From Neoceratodus forsteri (lineage: Eukaryota > Chordata > Ceratodontiformes > Ceratodontidae): DNA of 64,000 bases. Made by a program: the position numbers and the translations under genes. Numbering within the stretch: position 1 is the first letter of the stretch; each line of letters opens with the position of its first letter. A model generated the notes under the pieces. It searched no databases and had not been told where the DNA came from. It worked only from the letters and a program-made list of their open reading frames with translations. The DNA lies in assembly GCA_016271365.2 (NCBI GenBank), contig CM057451.1, positions 495,431,501 through 495,495,500 on the forward strand. The letters are read 5' to 3'. Shown here piece by piece: positions 1 through 11,884 of this stretch.

Positions 1-995
1 AATTAAATCTTTTATTTATCCAGGCGATCACCATTGAGCAAGGCTCATTTGCAAGATGGACCTGGTAGAGCCAAACAATTACAACAGTTACCAGGGCAGT
101 ATTTACAAAACAATATATTTACAGAATTGGCCAGGGAAAGTAATTCCCAGTTCATCATAAGGATTTACAACATGATGAAGAGTAATGATACATATATGTA
201 CATATATATTACAGAAAGGAATATACAATTCACTGTAAGTAAAAAATGGGACAATGTCACAGTAGGCTATCAACAGTCAGAATAAGACATATCTAGACAC
301 TGACCTCGCAAAGCTAACAGTTAGAGGAGGTAGCAGTACACGTGTAACTTATCTGAAGGACAGATGACCGGAACTTGAGGATCAGTACCAGGCCATAGCT
401 AGGGCAGCAAACATAAATGGGGACGGCAAGGTCAGGGGTACCCATGGTTCAATGGCACACTAAGAATGAGGGTAGCAGTTACATGATTCCCTCACAGTGC
501 ATGCATATAAGGTCTTGAAGGTATCCAAGCTGATAAGGAAACTTAGTTTCAGCACTTTTTGCATATTTTTCCATAGATTAGGCAGCACAAGGCTAAATGC
601 TGCTCTGCTGAACCATGATTTAACCTTGGGTATATATAATGCAAGAAAGGAGTATCTTCTCAGCACATAGCAACCAGGCACGTAAATTGGGAGATAGCCC
701 ACAATGTATTGGGGAAGCTTTTTAGATAAGGCTCTGATAGTCCAAAGGGCAGCATTTCTGTTATGCCTGTACTGAAGTGAGGGCCATCCTACAGCATAGA
801 GGAAACAATGATGAGTGGATAATGGGAGACCCATGATGAACCTAAGTGTTCTATGTTTAGGTATGTCCAATTTTGCAAGGTAAGAGGCAGGGCACTGACT
901 ATATAAGAAGTCAACATAGTCCACCAGGGAGAGGAATGTGGTTTGTACCAGGCACATCTTAACGTCTTTAGTGAGAAAGTTATTGGGCGAATACG
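1..995 (-). mobile_element. L2-like LINE, 3' portion (C-terminal RT region plus 3' UTR)
   Basis: The reverse strand from 1026 to 460 is open for 188 codons. From about residue 30 it reads like the carboxy-terminal part of an L2/Jockey-superfamily reverse transcriptase, with VDYVDFLYSQCPASYLAKLD, then LRFIMGLPLSTHHC, VGWPSLQYRHN and a final WKNMQKVLKLSFLISLDTFK. This conserved post-RT segment follows the catalytic domain, so only the last part of the polymerase is present. Positions 1-459 form the 3' UTR and end at an AT-rich TTTATTTATT-type tail at the window edge. A second copy of the same 3' UTR lies at 7018-7552. The 5' truncation is near 995, where sequence shared with the foldback family begins. 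The superfamily is likely; the exact clade is uncertain. Confidence 0.7.
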
Positions 996-1256
996 GTAAG
1001 CATAAGGCCCGAGGACCCCAAGGCACAATGCAATACTTGTTGCAGTTTGCAGGGTAGTTTGAGCTGAAATGGCATGAATGTTATGGCTGACACCCAAAGG
1101 CACACCTCATTGCCTATCAGTCTCTGTAGGGTAGTGTGGGGTTGACGTCACTTCCACACTTCACTGCCATTCCTATTAGGCATCTCTCAAACTCCTGCAC
1201 TACCAATGCCAATGTCAGCAACACAACATTTGGCACTGACAAATGCTTGTTATATG
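996..1256 (+). repeat. Terminal module of the foldback repeat family
   Basis: This stretch matches 15420-15668 and 19560-19832 on the same strand, and the reverse complement of 20250-20600. Shared landmarks are AAGGCACACCT, GACAGT/GTCAGTCTCT, TTCACTGCCATTCCTATTA and the end CATTGACAAATGCTTGTTA (here GCACTGACAAATGCTTGTTA). Similarity ends at the same point in every copy, which suggests a true element terminus. It encodes nothing recognisable. Confidence 0.65.
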
Positions 1257-3695
1257 TAGGGATCAGATAAGAGGAATGGAGGAGCAATCCATAGGGGAAA
1301 AGGGAAATGTGGAAATGCTGCAGATATACATTGTGTTGGTTGAAGGGGGAAAACATTATACAGACAGTTGTTTACAGGCCCTCAAACCAGTCAGAAGGAG
1401 GAGACCAACTTCCAGGAAAGAGATCAGGAGAGTTGCTAGGATAGGGAAAGTGATCCTGACGGGTGACCTAAACATACCTGGCATGGACTGTGCCATGGTG
1501 GTGACAAAGAACGCATATTTAGGCATTTGTAGACACATTCCAGGATTGCTTGTTAACATAACATGTCAGATCACAGCAGATAGGATGTTATCTTGGAGTT
1601 AATGTTCATGACTAGATGATGATGTGAGTGTTAGGGCCCCTTTAGTTGCCAGTGATCATAACATGGTGTGGTTCTCCATAAACCTTCTGTCAAGACACAG
1701 TAAAATCCAAGAATCATGTATTGGACATTCATAAAGTAGACTCTGGAAAAATCACTAAGCTACTGCCAATTCCAAGGGAGTATGAAGGGTGGATAGGCAG
1801 GAAGGAAAGTGGGAGGCCATAAAAGGAGCAGTTCTGGAGGTCACCAAGAGCTATATGAGAATGACAGGTAAAGCAAGGAAGTACAAGAGACCTTTCTGGT
1901 TCAGAGAGAGATGAACGAAGCTATAATTAAGTGGGAAGCCCTTCGGGGAACAGACAGAGGCAAGCAGGTCAGTCTACCCGGGCAGCCTGAGGGAAGCAGG
2001 AATTGCCTTGGGGAGACCCAAAGCTGAGGCAGAGCTCCAAATCGACAGGGAGTCAGAGAATGATAGCACCTTCTTCAGGTGCATCAGGGAGAGAAGGAAA
2101 ACTAAGTAATGCGTTGAGGGACTGAAGATGGCCAGGCGAGGGTGTAATGATACAAGCAAGGTGAATCTCCTTAGTGAATTCTTCACCGTTGTATTCATGG
2201 TGGAAAATGGGGGATCTCTCCCCAAGTGATCAGTCAGATTAGCAGAAGGGGAAGAGGAAAGGGGGCAGGCGCTGGTCATAAACTCAGTCACTAAAGATGG
2301 GAGTTCAGCAGGCTTCTGGGACTGAAAACATATGTGGCACCATGACCTGATAGACTCCACCCTAAGTACTCAAGGAGGCAGCAGTGACACTGGCAGGTCT
2401 TCTAGCAGATCTGTTTAATTGCTGTATGGCAGCAGGAGTAGTTCTAAAAGGCTGAAGGGAGACACATTTCATCCCACTACACATGGGAGGGGATAATGGG
2501 AACCCAGGTAAATACTGGTTGGACAGTCTGACCTCTACAGCAGGGAAAGTGCTAAATACAACCATCAAAGAGTGGATGGTGGAGTTCTTTGCAAGGAAGG
2601 GTTTACAGGATGGGAGGTGCCATGGTTCTATAATGGGAATGTCATACCAAACCATCCTCATTTACTTTTCCATACAATGACACAGACAGTGGATAAGGCT
2701 CAGGCTGTTGAGATCACTGTCCACTGAGTACTTCAGGCCTTCCTAGAGAGATTCCTCAGTGTTTCTTACTTTAAAATCTAAATCGGTCTTCCATTGTTGA
2801 TAGAAGATAATTTAGTGCAGCTTTTTATTTAAATGTGTAAACAGTTTAGTCCAAGATAACTATAAGATCAACTAATTTTATCATAATCTTAATACTGCTT
2901 ACATAATATACTGGTAGGGGGTTAAAAGTACCAAAAATGCAATCCTATTTCGGTCAGACTACTCTTTTGCACATCACAGCCTCCTCCTGGAATAGATTCT
3001 ACTCAAATGTTTCTGCTGCCTATTTATGCTAGACTTTAGCTTGCTATTCTGGAATTAATCTCTTTTGCATGTGACTGTATTTGAACTGATGTGTTACATT
3101 GTATATTGTACTTGTCGAATGTATTTTATGCATCTCACATTGTACATTGTACTTTGTACTACGGTAATTTTGAGCTATGCAGGATGATCCTGAAAACAGG
3201 TCTTGTACCCAGTGCTCCTATACTACTAAAATATAAGTATCAATAAAAATAAATTCATCCATGTCCTATACTTGGACTTTAGCAAGGCCTTTGACTCTGT
3301 GCTGCACAGGAGGCTGGCAAACAACTATAAAACCTGGGGGTGGAGAACAGCTTAGCCAAGCCTATTTGTTCAGTTATAGGACACAGATGGTAGTGGTGAA
3401 TGGGAGCCCTTGGGGGTCAGAAAGGTGATGAACAAGGTGCCTCAGGGATCTGTCCTTAGACCAGTACTCATCAATATATTCGTCTGTGACTAGCAGTGGG
3501 AATCCTGGGTAAGATTAAGTTTTACACAGATAATACAACACTATGTGTCAGGGTAGTCACAGAGGAGGGAATAAAGGATTTGAACAGCAATCTAGTAAAA
3601 CAGGAGAAATGGTTTGGGATCTGGCAGCCCAAATTCAATGCAAAGAAATGTGGAGTCATGCATATTGGGTCCAATACACCCATGCAATGTAGGCA
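1257..3695 (+). mobile_element. Degenerate CR1-clade LINE (endonuclease and RT), interrupted
   Basis: The forward strand carries fragments of a CR1 ORF2. The endonuclease region (1243-1602) includes GKVILTGDLNIPGMDC, the GDxNxPxxDW motif with its last residue changed. RT pieces follow near 2480-2690 (EFFARKGLQDG) and, after an insertion at about 2690-3262, resume at VLYLDFSKAFDSVLHRRL. At 3496-3690 there is an active-site box FYTDNTTLC and the downstream FNAKKCGVMHIGS block. The catalytic FADD box is therefore YTDN, with one aspartate lost, and stops and frameshifts are frequent. The copy appears 3'-truncated at about 3695. It is a dead, old copy. Confidence 0.75.
2690..3262 (+). mobile_element. 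Non-coding LINE-type 3' end inserted into the CR1 copy
   Basis: The CR1 RT reading is broken after GTGGATAAGGCTCAGGCTGT and resumes at ATGTCCTATACTTGGACTTT. The intervening ~570 bp is AT-rich, has no ORF and ends in ATCAATAAAAATAAATTCATC, resembling the short A-rich tail of an L2/Jockey-like retroposon. The segment TATGCAGGATGATCCTGAAA followed by CAGGTCTTGTACCCAG lies just before this tail. It is most likely a 5'-truncated retroposon nested in the older CR1. The family is not identified. Confidence 0.5.
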
Positions 3696-3950
3696 TTACG
3701 CACTGCGTAGCATGGATCTTGAGATGTGTAAGACAGGAGCAGCTTGCCACAATCATTATACTACATGCCCAAGCCCCTGCACATGTGCATGTCATAGGTG
3801 GGCACTGATGAAGAAGCCAGAGGTGCGCATCTGAAGAGGGAATGTCCAGGTATGCTGTCCAGCTACATTAGGTGTAGGCACAAAGGTGTGGACAGGTGGT
3901 GGGAGGCATGTAGCATGGTGCAGAATCCCCCAGGCACAATGCAGCCCAAA
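3696..3950. other. Unassigned 255 bp between two CR1 pieces
   Basis: No motif, tandem repeat or credible ORF was recognised. The stretch lies between the 3'-truncated forward CR1 and the tail of a reverse CR1 3' end. It may be one side of the sequence into which the reverse CR1 fragment inserted. Confidence 0.3.
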
Positions 3951-4590
3951 CATAGAAACATAGAAACACAGAAGTTGACGGCAGATAAGGACAGCAAGGC
4001 CCATCCAGTCTGCCCATTTATTTTTCTACCTTATGAATGTGCCATTGGCCTTTGCTCTGTCAATGGCCTATCTATTCATACTCATCTGTATTGCTCCCTT
4101 ATGCCTATCCCATGCCTGTTTGAAGCCCTGCACTGTATTCATATCCACCACTTCCTGAGGTAGGCTGTTCCATGCATCCATCACCCTTGCTGTGAAAAAG
4201 AACCTCCTTGCATTACCCCTTAATCGGCTTCCCTCTCTCTAATCTCATGCTGTGCCCTCTTGTCCCACTATTTTTCTTATATTGAAACATGTTAGCCTCT
4301 TTCACCTTGTTAATGCCCTTAAGGTGTTTGAATGTTTCAGTCATATCACCTTTCTCCCTCCTTTGCTCTAGGGTATACATATTGAGCTCAGTTAATCTGT
4401 CCTCATATGTTTTCTGATGCAGTCCCTGCACCATTTTGGTTGCCCTTCTCTGGACTGCCTCAATTTGGTTAATGTTCTTGTGAAGGTGTGGCCTCCAGTA
4501 CTGCACGCAGTACTCCAGATGGGACCTAACCAGTGTCTTGTAAAGAGGGATTATTACCCAAGGGTCAGTGATAAAGGTGACAACACACAT
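3950..4590 (-). mobile_element. CR1 LINE 3' end, reverse strand
   Basis: Read on the reverse strand, this is the last part of a CR1 ORF2 followed by its 3' UTR. The reading frame from 4577 gives IIPLYKTLVRSHLEYC, IEAVQRRATKMVQGLHQKTY and LERGKPIKG, the carboxy-terminal block of CR1 polymerases. The 3' terminus is the GAAACATA-type microsatellite at 3950-3976, followed inward by the conserved CCATCCAGTCTGCCCAT segment. The same family recurs at 36184-40035 with near-identical protein. The copy is strongly 5'-truncated, typical of target-primed reverse transcription. Confidence 0.85.
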
Positions 4591-5015
4591 CACCCCAAAG
4601 AATGACATGGGACACAAAATGAATGTTTGACACACTGTTTACTGCACAGGTGGTACATACAAAACATACCATATCCTTTATCAGAGAATGTAATATGGTA
4701 CTGCACTGCAAAGCATACAGTCAGTTCACACAGCACATGCTGGAGTCCCATAGTCTGTGCCACACACCCCTGGTGGTAGTCCATGGTTGTGCCATACCTG
4801 TGCCTGTATCCCATGGCACCGTGCTCATATGTGGTGGCCAGGTACCTACTAGCCATAGGCACCACCACTGTAAATGTCAGTGACCCCTGGCCACTATGCT
4901 GTCCAAGTCTGTATGACTGTCACCCCATAATACATGGCACATGTTGCCTTCTCTCACTCCTCCAGAGGCTGCCATGAGGGTTCAGGATTGGTGTTGACAA
5001 TGCTGGATCCCTCCT
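4591..5015. other. Unassigned 425 bp
   Basis: The overlapping short ORFs on both strands show no family motif, and no inverted or tandem repeat was seen. The segment lies between a CR1 3' end and a forward LINE. It may be the continuation of 3696-3950 split by the CR1 insertion, but this could not be shown. Confidence 0.3.
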
Positions 5016-7778
5016 TCACAGATGAATCATAAATCATCTTTTCTCTAAAACATTAATTCCCCCTCCAAATTCTGGAAAGTGGTCCATACCCTATTCTCCC
5101 CCCCCTTCACATCCACCTCCCCCTGTGCTTAAAATAAACAACTGATTGGTCTGTGAACCATGTGTAGTGGTTCAAGAGTTTAACTCCTATTATACCTCCT
5201 GTGCCACAGCATTTCTAAAGTCACTCCCCTCTAACCTCCCCCCTCCTCATCCTCCCACACCCAGTACTCAACCTGTCCATGCCCACCCTACCTTCTCTTT
5301 TTCTGCGGTCTCCCCAGAAGAAACACTAATGGGCCTTCTCTCTCTTAATCCTTCCAAAGGCTCATTGCTGGATGATCTTGACCCTAAACTCCTCCATCTT
5401 CCAGCTTCTGCTATAGCTTATCCTATCTCCTTGATCTTAAATCTTTCTTTCTCATCCTTATCAGTCCCCTCATCCTAGAAACATGCTGTGGTCCTCCCTC
5501 TCCCAAAGGGTGGTGACCACTCCTCCCCTGAAAATTTTCACCCAATCTCCCTACTCCCTGCCCTTGCTAAACTCCAAGAACACCTGGTCCTCTCTCAGCT
5601 AGCCTCCTTCCTCAATGACTCTTTCTTTTTTACCATGTTCCAATCTGGTATTTGGAAGAACCACTCCACTACCACCTCCCTACTCAGGCTCACTGACTCC
5701 ATCCTCACTGGGATGGATAATGGCCTCATTACCTCTGCCATCTTTGTCAACCTCGCCAAGGCATTTGACACAGTCTCCCATGCCTACAGTTGTCTACTTC
5801 TGCCCAAAACTGGTTTAGAGTTTACCTCTCAGGCAGAACACAATCAGTCAAGCTCTAGGATACAATCTCTCCCCCCTCTCTCTCTATTTCCACTGGAGTG
5901 CCACAGGGCTCGGTGCTTGGGCTCATTCTCTTCTCCATCTTCCTAAATGGCTTGCCCTCAGTATCCTCCCCCTCCACCTCTATCCATATGTATGCTGACG
6001 ACACTGTCCTGTTCTTGTCTGGCAAATGCCCTGCTGATGTTGCAACCACCCTTCAGCTTGACTTCCACCAGGTTCAGTTATGGTTTGCCTCACATCAGCT
6101 ATTCCTAAATGCCAAAAAGACTGTCTCCATGACCTTTGGCACTAGGCAGACATTGTATAAGCTCCACCCTTTACCGTCTTTCCAAACCCTTGATGAGACA
6201 ATATTAGAGGACACCTCCTTATTCAGATACCTTGGGGTTTGGTTGGACCAACATCTCAACTTCTATGGCCACAATGAAGCCATCCTGAAAAACTTGTGCC
6301 CCAAGCTTGGTACCTTATTCAGGAACTATAGTTGCATCCCTCCTACAGCGTGACATGAACTAGTCCAGAAGATGATCCTCCCAATTTTTGACTACTGTGA
6401 TATAGTCTATGGTGCCGCTCCCAAATTCTCCCTAACCAGATTGGACACTATTTAACTCCTTCTGTCGATTTGCCCTTGATGCTCCATCACGCACTCATCA
6501 CTGTGACCTCTACCACATCATTTCTCTTCCCACGCTTGCCAACAGGCACCTCAATCATTGTGCCAAACTCACTTCTAAATTTTGGTTAGGGGAACTTCCC
6601 TCCTACTTCTCATGTTTGCACTCTTCCCCGCCTCCCCCCTCCCATTCCCTCAGACCCTCTGTCACTCGCACTTTGTTGGTCCCTCGTTGTACCACTCTCA
6701 TCGATCAGTCAGGCTTTACCGATCATTTCCCACAAATCTGGAACTCCCCCCCAAATATGGCACTCCTCCTCCTCCCACTCCCTTGCCTCTGCCTTACATA
6801 ACTTTCTTTCATTTAACTGCTCCTGCTTTAACCCTCCTTAACCATCCTCCAATGCCTCTGCTCCTCTCCATGACTCACAACACCTATTAACCCTTCCACC
6901 CCCAGCCTGCATCTCAGCGTGCTCTCCTCCCCCTTCACCACTATGTACTATGTTCCTCAGACATGCCACTTGTAGTTAAATGCATATTTCACAGCTATGA
7001 TATATTTAATTGTATGTTTTATTTATTCATTTATTGATTGATTGGAATCTTGAACAACACCTTTGAGCTAGAATCTCATTTGCAAAGGTTCCACTTTATA
7101 AGGCAATAGACAAGGTATGTAGACATTACAAAACAGATAGGGGTATATACTGCAGGCAAGTACATTATGGTACATACAGATACAAATTCAAGCAAGCACA
7201 GTTAAAATACATCAGGTAGGAGAGGTCAATTTTATTGCAACAGTACTAGGAGCATACCTAAGGTGGACAAGCATTTTATAGTGGTAGCTGAGCTTCAGAG
7301 TGTGAAAGTAGAGTTATGGAGTCTCAAAAGTGGTGGTGACAAAGGAGGGAGGACAGAATAGATGAGACAGGGGAGGGTGAGGCAGAGACAAAGGGGTGAC
7401 AGAATAAGGGGTTGAGTAGTCAGAGGGTGGGATTGGATAGGAATCTACCCAGGGTTATGTAAGTAGGTGATAGGGCAGGGCTGGGTAATATGAGGGAAGA
7501 GAGGGATAAGGGAAAAGGTTTTAAAGTGGGGGAGGTGAGGGGGAAACCGGGGGTTATGTTACAAATGTGACTGAATGATTTTTATGATATTTTTTTGAAC
7601 TGTCTTGTTACAAATGTAATTGAATGTTTAATTTCTTGTAAGTTTTAAATGTTAAACTATATGTTTAATTCTTCATCCAATAGTTAACCACCCCTCCCCA
7701 GGTCGCACCGGGAGACAAGCAACTTGTTCTTCATTGTGCCTTCCTGATGAAACATTTCAATAAATAAATAAATAAAAT
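5016..7778 (+). mobile_element. Jockey/L2-superfamily LINE with RT domain and A-rich tail
   Basis: The forward strand encodes most of a non-LTR RT in several frames. Positions 5146-5478 give the linker before the RT (LNPSKGSLLDDLDPKLLHLP, AIAYPISLILNLSFSS). Positions 5488-5946 give VLPLPKGGD, HPISLLPALAKLQEHLVLSQ and FVNLAKAFDTVSH. Positions 5898-6353 give MPQGSVLGLILFSIFLNGLP, the active-site box MYADDTVLF and FLNAKKTVSMTFG. RT-connected sequence continues to about 6890. The catalytic YADD is intact, but at least three frameshifts separate the blocks. The 3' end is an (AATA)n tail at 7761-7777. The 3' UTR is interrupted at 7018-7552. The endonuclease is missing, so the copy is 5'-truncated. 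Related copies lie at 32465-33125 and 56041-56700. Confidence 0.8.
7018..7552 (-). mobile_element. Nested 3' UTR of the L2-like LINE, reverse strand
   Basis: Inside the 3' UTR of the forward LINE sits a segment that starts TTTATTTATTCATTTATTGA and continues CTCATTTGCAAAGGTTCC, which matches the beginning of the window (TTTTATTTATC, then CTCATTTGCAAGATGGACC). It is therefore the reverse-strand tail and 3' UTR of the L2-like family seen at 1-995. It has no coding part, so it is a very short 5'-truncated insertion. The host LINE 3' UTR resumes at ACAAATGTGACTGAATG. Confidence 0.55.
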
Positions 7779-8740
7779 GTATCACTGTCAGTGGCGGCAG
7801 GGTATCCAGCAGGGGAAAAGGTAGGCATGAAATGGATGCGTCCACGTCCTAGACAGCCCAGACCCTTTTGCCAAATGGTGATCTTCCCCCAATGCACCTC
7901 ATCTCCCACCTACCCTCATGCCCCCTACTGTGGCTGAGGGCTTTGCTCACCACAGTAGGTTCAAGGATGAATTATACCATCCTGAACTTGTCTCAGTAAT
8001 ACTCCCCAGTGTATTCAAGCCTCTCAATCAGTCTCATGGCCCTTGCCGGGGTGGCCTGCTGCCATAGTTCATGGCTCAGCTGACTCCTGTGGTTCTAGTC
8101 CAGCAGGATCTTGGCCAGCCATCCTTGGAATGGCTACAGTGGCAAGAACACAGGCACTAGTTGCAGCCATGGAGGAAACCCTCCCAAGTGCGGGTGTGCA
8201 CTGGCCATACAGTACATACCCTCACAGGCTGGGTCACCCCCCGCCCGAGTCAGTCATCCTGTTCCTCATGCAGTAGGTTGCTATGGCTCCCAGCATCTGG
8301 TGTCAGGACATGGCATCCATGTAGCAGCGGAATGTGATTGTGGCCACACTCTTACACACCTGTGGAATGCTTTCTTCAGTATCAGCATGACAATCCCACC
8401 TACAGATAGCTGTGTAGCATCCATAACACTCTGCTACATGCACGGTATGCTCCATGCTGTGTGCAGCAGGTGTGTGCCATGGGATGTGCATGGCCATTTA
8501 TGGTAGGGTTATGGGGTGTTCCTGGCTTTGTGAGCCATCAGGTGGCCATCCTTCCCTATTTGCGCATCGCTCTTTCACTTTTCTGCATGCCACGGTGTGA
8601 TTCCATGCTGCCATTATACCACATCACAGTCCATAACAGACCCAATAGTGCATAGAACCCATTCAGAATGAGAATCCCAAAACAGAGCACTGAATAGGGG
8701 GTGTTACTGTAAAGTAGTCTGCAGGGAAAAAAGACCTTCA
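7779..8740. other. Unassigned 960 bp
   Basis: Overlapping short ORFs occur on both strands (for example 8043-8506 forward and 8303-8497 reverse), but none shows a conserved motif. The composition is GC-richer than the flanking LINE 3' UTR. A piece of an old DNA transposon is possible but was not demonstrated. No repeat structure was seen. Confidence 0.3.
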
Positions 8741-11225
8741 AGTCACCATCGATTGGGATGTTCTGGTGGCCAGGAACAAAAAAAGTCAGGTCTTGCTGAA
8801 TGCACTCCAGAACTGTCTCCTGGAACAGCTAGTTAAGGATCCTAGCAGACAGTCTGCCATCCTTGATGTGGTGCTTACCAACTTGGAAGTGGTAGGAGCA
8901 GTGAGAGTAGGGGAGTTACTAGGGAACAGCGACCACAACTCTGTTTAGTTCAAACTGGCCATTGGGACTGGAAAGCCCCACTTAAGGACTGAAGTCCTTG
9001 ATTTTAGGAGAACAGACTTCAACAAGCTGAGGGAACTGGTCAGGGAAAACTTAACCAGGGTAGACATTTTACGTGGGGTGGAAGAGAGAGATGGGGGATA
9101 ATAAAGGCAGGCGTTCTTGAGGCATCTAAGTTATGATGAGAAGGATAACCAAAATGAATAACTGCAAAAGACCATTATGGTTCTTTGCAAAGGTTAGTGA
9201 AGCAGTGGGGGCTAAGAAAAAGGCCTTCCATGAGTACAAAGAAGAGCAAGGGGAGGAAGAATGGGGGATTATTTACTGAGAAATAAGGATGCAAAGAGAA
9301 TGGTTAGGGAGGCAAAAGCAGACACAGAGCTGTGTATTGTAGAAGGGGTCAAGGGCAGAGAAAAACATTTCTTCTGATAAATTATGGAAAAAAGAAAAAA
9401 GGAGGGGGAATTGTTAGACTATCAGGGGCGTAAGGTGACAGAAGAGGATGGATAAAAGGCTGCTGTCCTTAATGATTATTTGTACTCATTTTTCACCAGG
9501 GAGGAAGGTGGGCCCTTGCCTGAGAGTGGCATCAAAGTGGCCGATAAGGGGGTCCTGGAGATGAGGCAGACAATATTTACAAGGGATAGGGTCCAGAAAG
9601 GGCTGGCAGCCTTAAAAATAGATAAGGCCCTGGGACCGAATGGCCTGCATCCAAGGATACTCAGGGAACTGGTGGCAGAACTGGCTGAACCTATGGTAGG
9701 GCTATTCAACAACTCACTGTGGATGGGGGTAGTTCTGAAGGACTGGAGGCTGGTGGACATCATTCTGCTCCATAATGGGGGAGAGAAGGAACAAGCAAAA
9801 GACTACATACTTGTCAGTTTGACCTCCATTGCAGGGGAACTGATGGATTCAGTGGCCAAAGATCTCATGGACTACCTGAACAGCAACAGTCTCCAGGATA
9901 GTCAAGAGCACAGGTTCATGACAGGGAGCTCCTATCAGATGAAAGTGATAGTTTTCTTTGGTTGGGTGACTACAGAATTGGGTAAGGCCCATGCTGTGGA
10001 TTTGCTTTATTTGACTTCAGAAGGGTTTTTGACTTGGTGCCCCACAAACACTTGCTGAAGAAGATGGGGGATCTGGGTGAAGCAAAGGACATAGTTAATT
10101 GGGTAGAAAACTGACAAAAGGGTTAGCCGCAGAGGGTTGTAGTCAAGGGGGTCAAATCAGAAGAGAGGGAAGTCATAAGTGGGGTGCCACGGATACTGGC
10201 CCTGGGCCCAGTCCTCTTCAATATGTTCATCAGTGACATTGGGGAAGGAATCCAGGGCAGGTTGTGTCTCTTCACAGATGACACTAAGCTCTGTGGGAAG
10301 GTGGATAGCGATGAGTGAATCAGGGAAATGCAGAGAGACTTACAAAAGGTAGAGGAATGGTTTAAGGTGTGTCCCTTGACATTCATGTCAAAAAATGCAA
10401 GGTAATGCAGCTACAGAATAAGAACCTCAGGACAGAGTACTGGATGGATGCAGTGAGACTTAGCAATATGGCTGAGGAACATGACTTAGGAGTTATCATC
10501 AGTGACACCCTCAAACAATCAAACCAGTGCAACAAAGCCTATGGCAAGCCAACAGGATTCTGGGGTGCATAGCGAGGGGTATTAATAGCAGGAGGAAGGA
10601 GGTAGTACTGCCTCTTTATGTCTCTTTAGTGAGGTCACACCTAGAGTACTGCACCCAATTCTGGAGCCCTCACCTGAGAAAGAATAGGGACAGGCTAAAG
10701 ACAGTACAGTGCAGGGTAACAAAAATTACTTAGGGCCCACAGGGCAGGTCTCATGAGGAGTGCCTCGAGATAATGACCATGTATTCACTGGAGACCAGAA
10801 GGGTGATGGGAAATATGACAGAGACCTTCAAGTTCCAAAAAGGAACAAATAAAGTGAACAGCGAGGAAATATTTATCTTGAATGCTAATTCAAGGTCACA
10901 AGGGCATGAGTAGAACCTGACAGGAGAGAGATTCAGGAAGGACATAAGAAAGTATTATTTTACAGAAAGGGTGGTGGAGCGGTGGAACAGACTACCAGCC
11001 AAAGCGGTGCATAGTATAACACTTGATGGTTTCAAGCACAGTTGGGCCACAGTGAAGGGTTTAATAATCCCTCAAGGTGACATAATTGAAAGGGAAAATG
11101 GTGTGGGGGGGGGGGGGCTAGGTCCCTGGATGACAGTAAGTCACAGGGTTGGATAGGGAACTCAAGCAGACTGGATGGACCATTGGTCTTTTTGTACCAT
11201 CATCGTCTGTGTTTCTGTGTATCAT
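8741..11225 (+). mobile_element. CR1-clade LINE, forward, 5'-truncated and degenerate
   Basis: The copy begins in the endonuclease: 8766-8948 ends in VLTNLEVVGAVRVGELLGNS followed by DHNSV, the conserved C-terminal SDH box of the APE-type nuclease. The RT begins at 9480-10058 (DKALGPNGLHPRILRELVAE, LKDWRLVDIILLH, SLTSIAGELMDS). The active-site box is LFTDDTKLC near 10270, with both aspartates kept. The C-terminal block is at 10527-10733 (LPLYVSLVRSHLEYC, FWSPHLRKNRDRLKTVQ). Frameshifts and stops occur throughout. A G-run at 11105-11117 sits in the 3' UTR, and the copy ends near GTGTTTCTGTGTATCA at 11208-11223, a decayed CR1 tail. Confidence 0.8.
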
Positions 11226-11880
11226 AAGTGACAGTGTCACTTCATCAACGCAGTGGAGCACAGCATTTGCAAAGGCAACCAGATGAGGTGCTGTATCAGT
11301 AGGGGCATCACCAGGAGGAGCAAGAAGATGATCCTGCCCCTGTATACCTATCTGGTGAGTTGTCACCTGGAGTACAGTGCACCTCTTTGGAGCCCCTACC
11401 TCAGAAAAGACCATGACTGCTTGGAAACTGCACAGAAAAGGGGCACTGAAATCGTGTGGGGGTATGAAAGGAAAGTCATTCATGGAGCAGCTGAGTAGTC
11501 TAAACATGCACTCACTTGGGACAAGAAGAGAGTGATAGGAAATGACAGACACCTCAAAATATATCCAAGGGGTCAATAGAGTGGACTGGTTAACACTATT
11601 CAGTCGAAGCAATGGGTCAAGCACCAGGGGGCCATGAGTACAAATGGGTAGGAGGTAAATTTAGGTGGAATGTAAGAATGTACTTCTTGATGAAGAGTGG
11701 TGGAAGGCTGTAATAGACTGTCAGACAAATGGGTTAGATCTGAGACTGTCCATGGGTTTAAAGTTGGATGGGATAAGTACAGGGGACTGGTGGCTGTAGG
11801 AATGGAGGGATGATGATGCACTGCAGACAGAGTTCACATCAGGAGGCTTAGTCTGACACCAATAGCAGTAGGCAGTAATA
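11226..11880 (+). mobile_element. Second forward CR1 3' fragment
   Basis: Immediately after the preceding CR1 tail the polymerase C-terminal block starts again. 11253-11498 contains ITRRSKKMILPLYTYLVSCH followed by LEYSAPLWSPYLRKD, equivalent to the 10527-10733 block of the upstream copy. The reading then decays into the 3' UTR (to about 11880). It is a separate, 5'-truncated copy in the same orientation, either inserted at the tail of its neighbour or a remnant of a tandem arrangement. Confidence 0.7.
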
Positions 11881-11884
11881 GGTC

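Noticed and set aside
8303..8497. Transposase fragment
   Set aside because: A HARBI1-like relation was considered, but no catalytic or conserved block could be lined up.
11105..11117. G-quadruplex or regulatory G-run
   Set aside because: A single G-homopolymer in a decayed LINE 3' UTR, with no neighbouring G-tracts arranged for a quadruplex; likely slippage.
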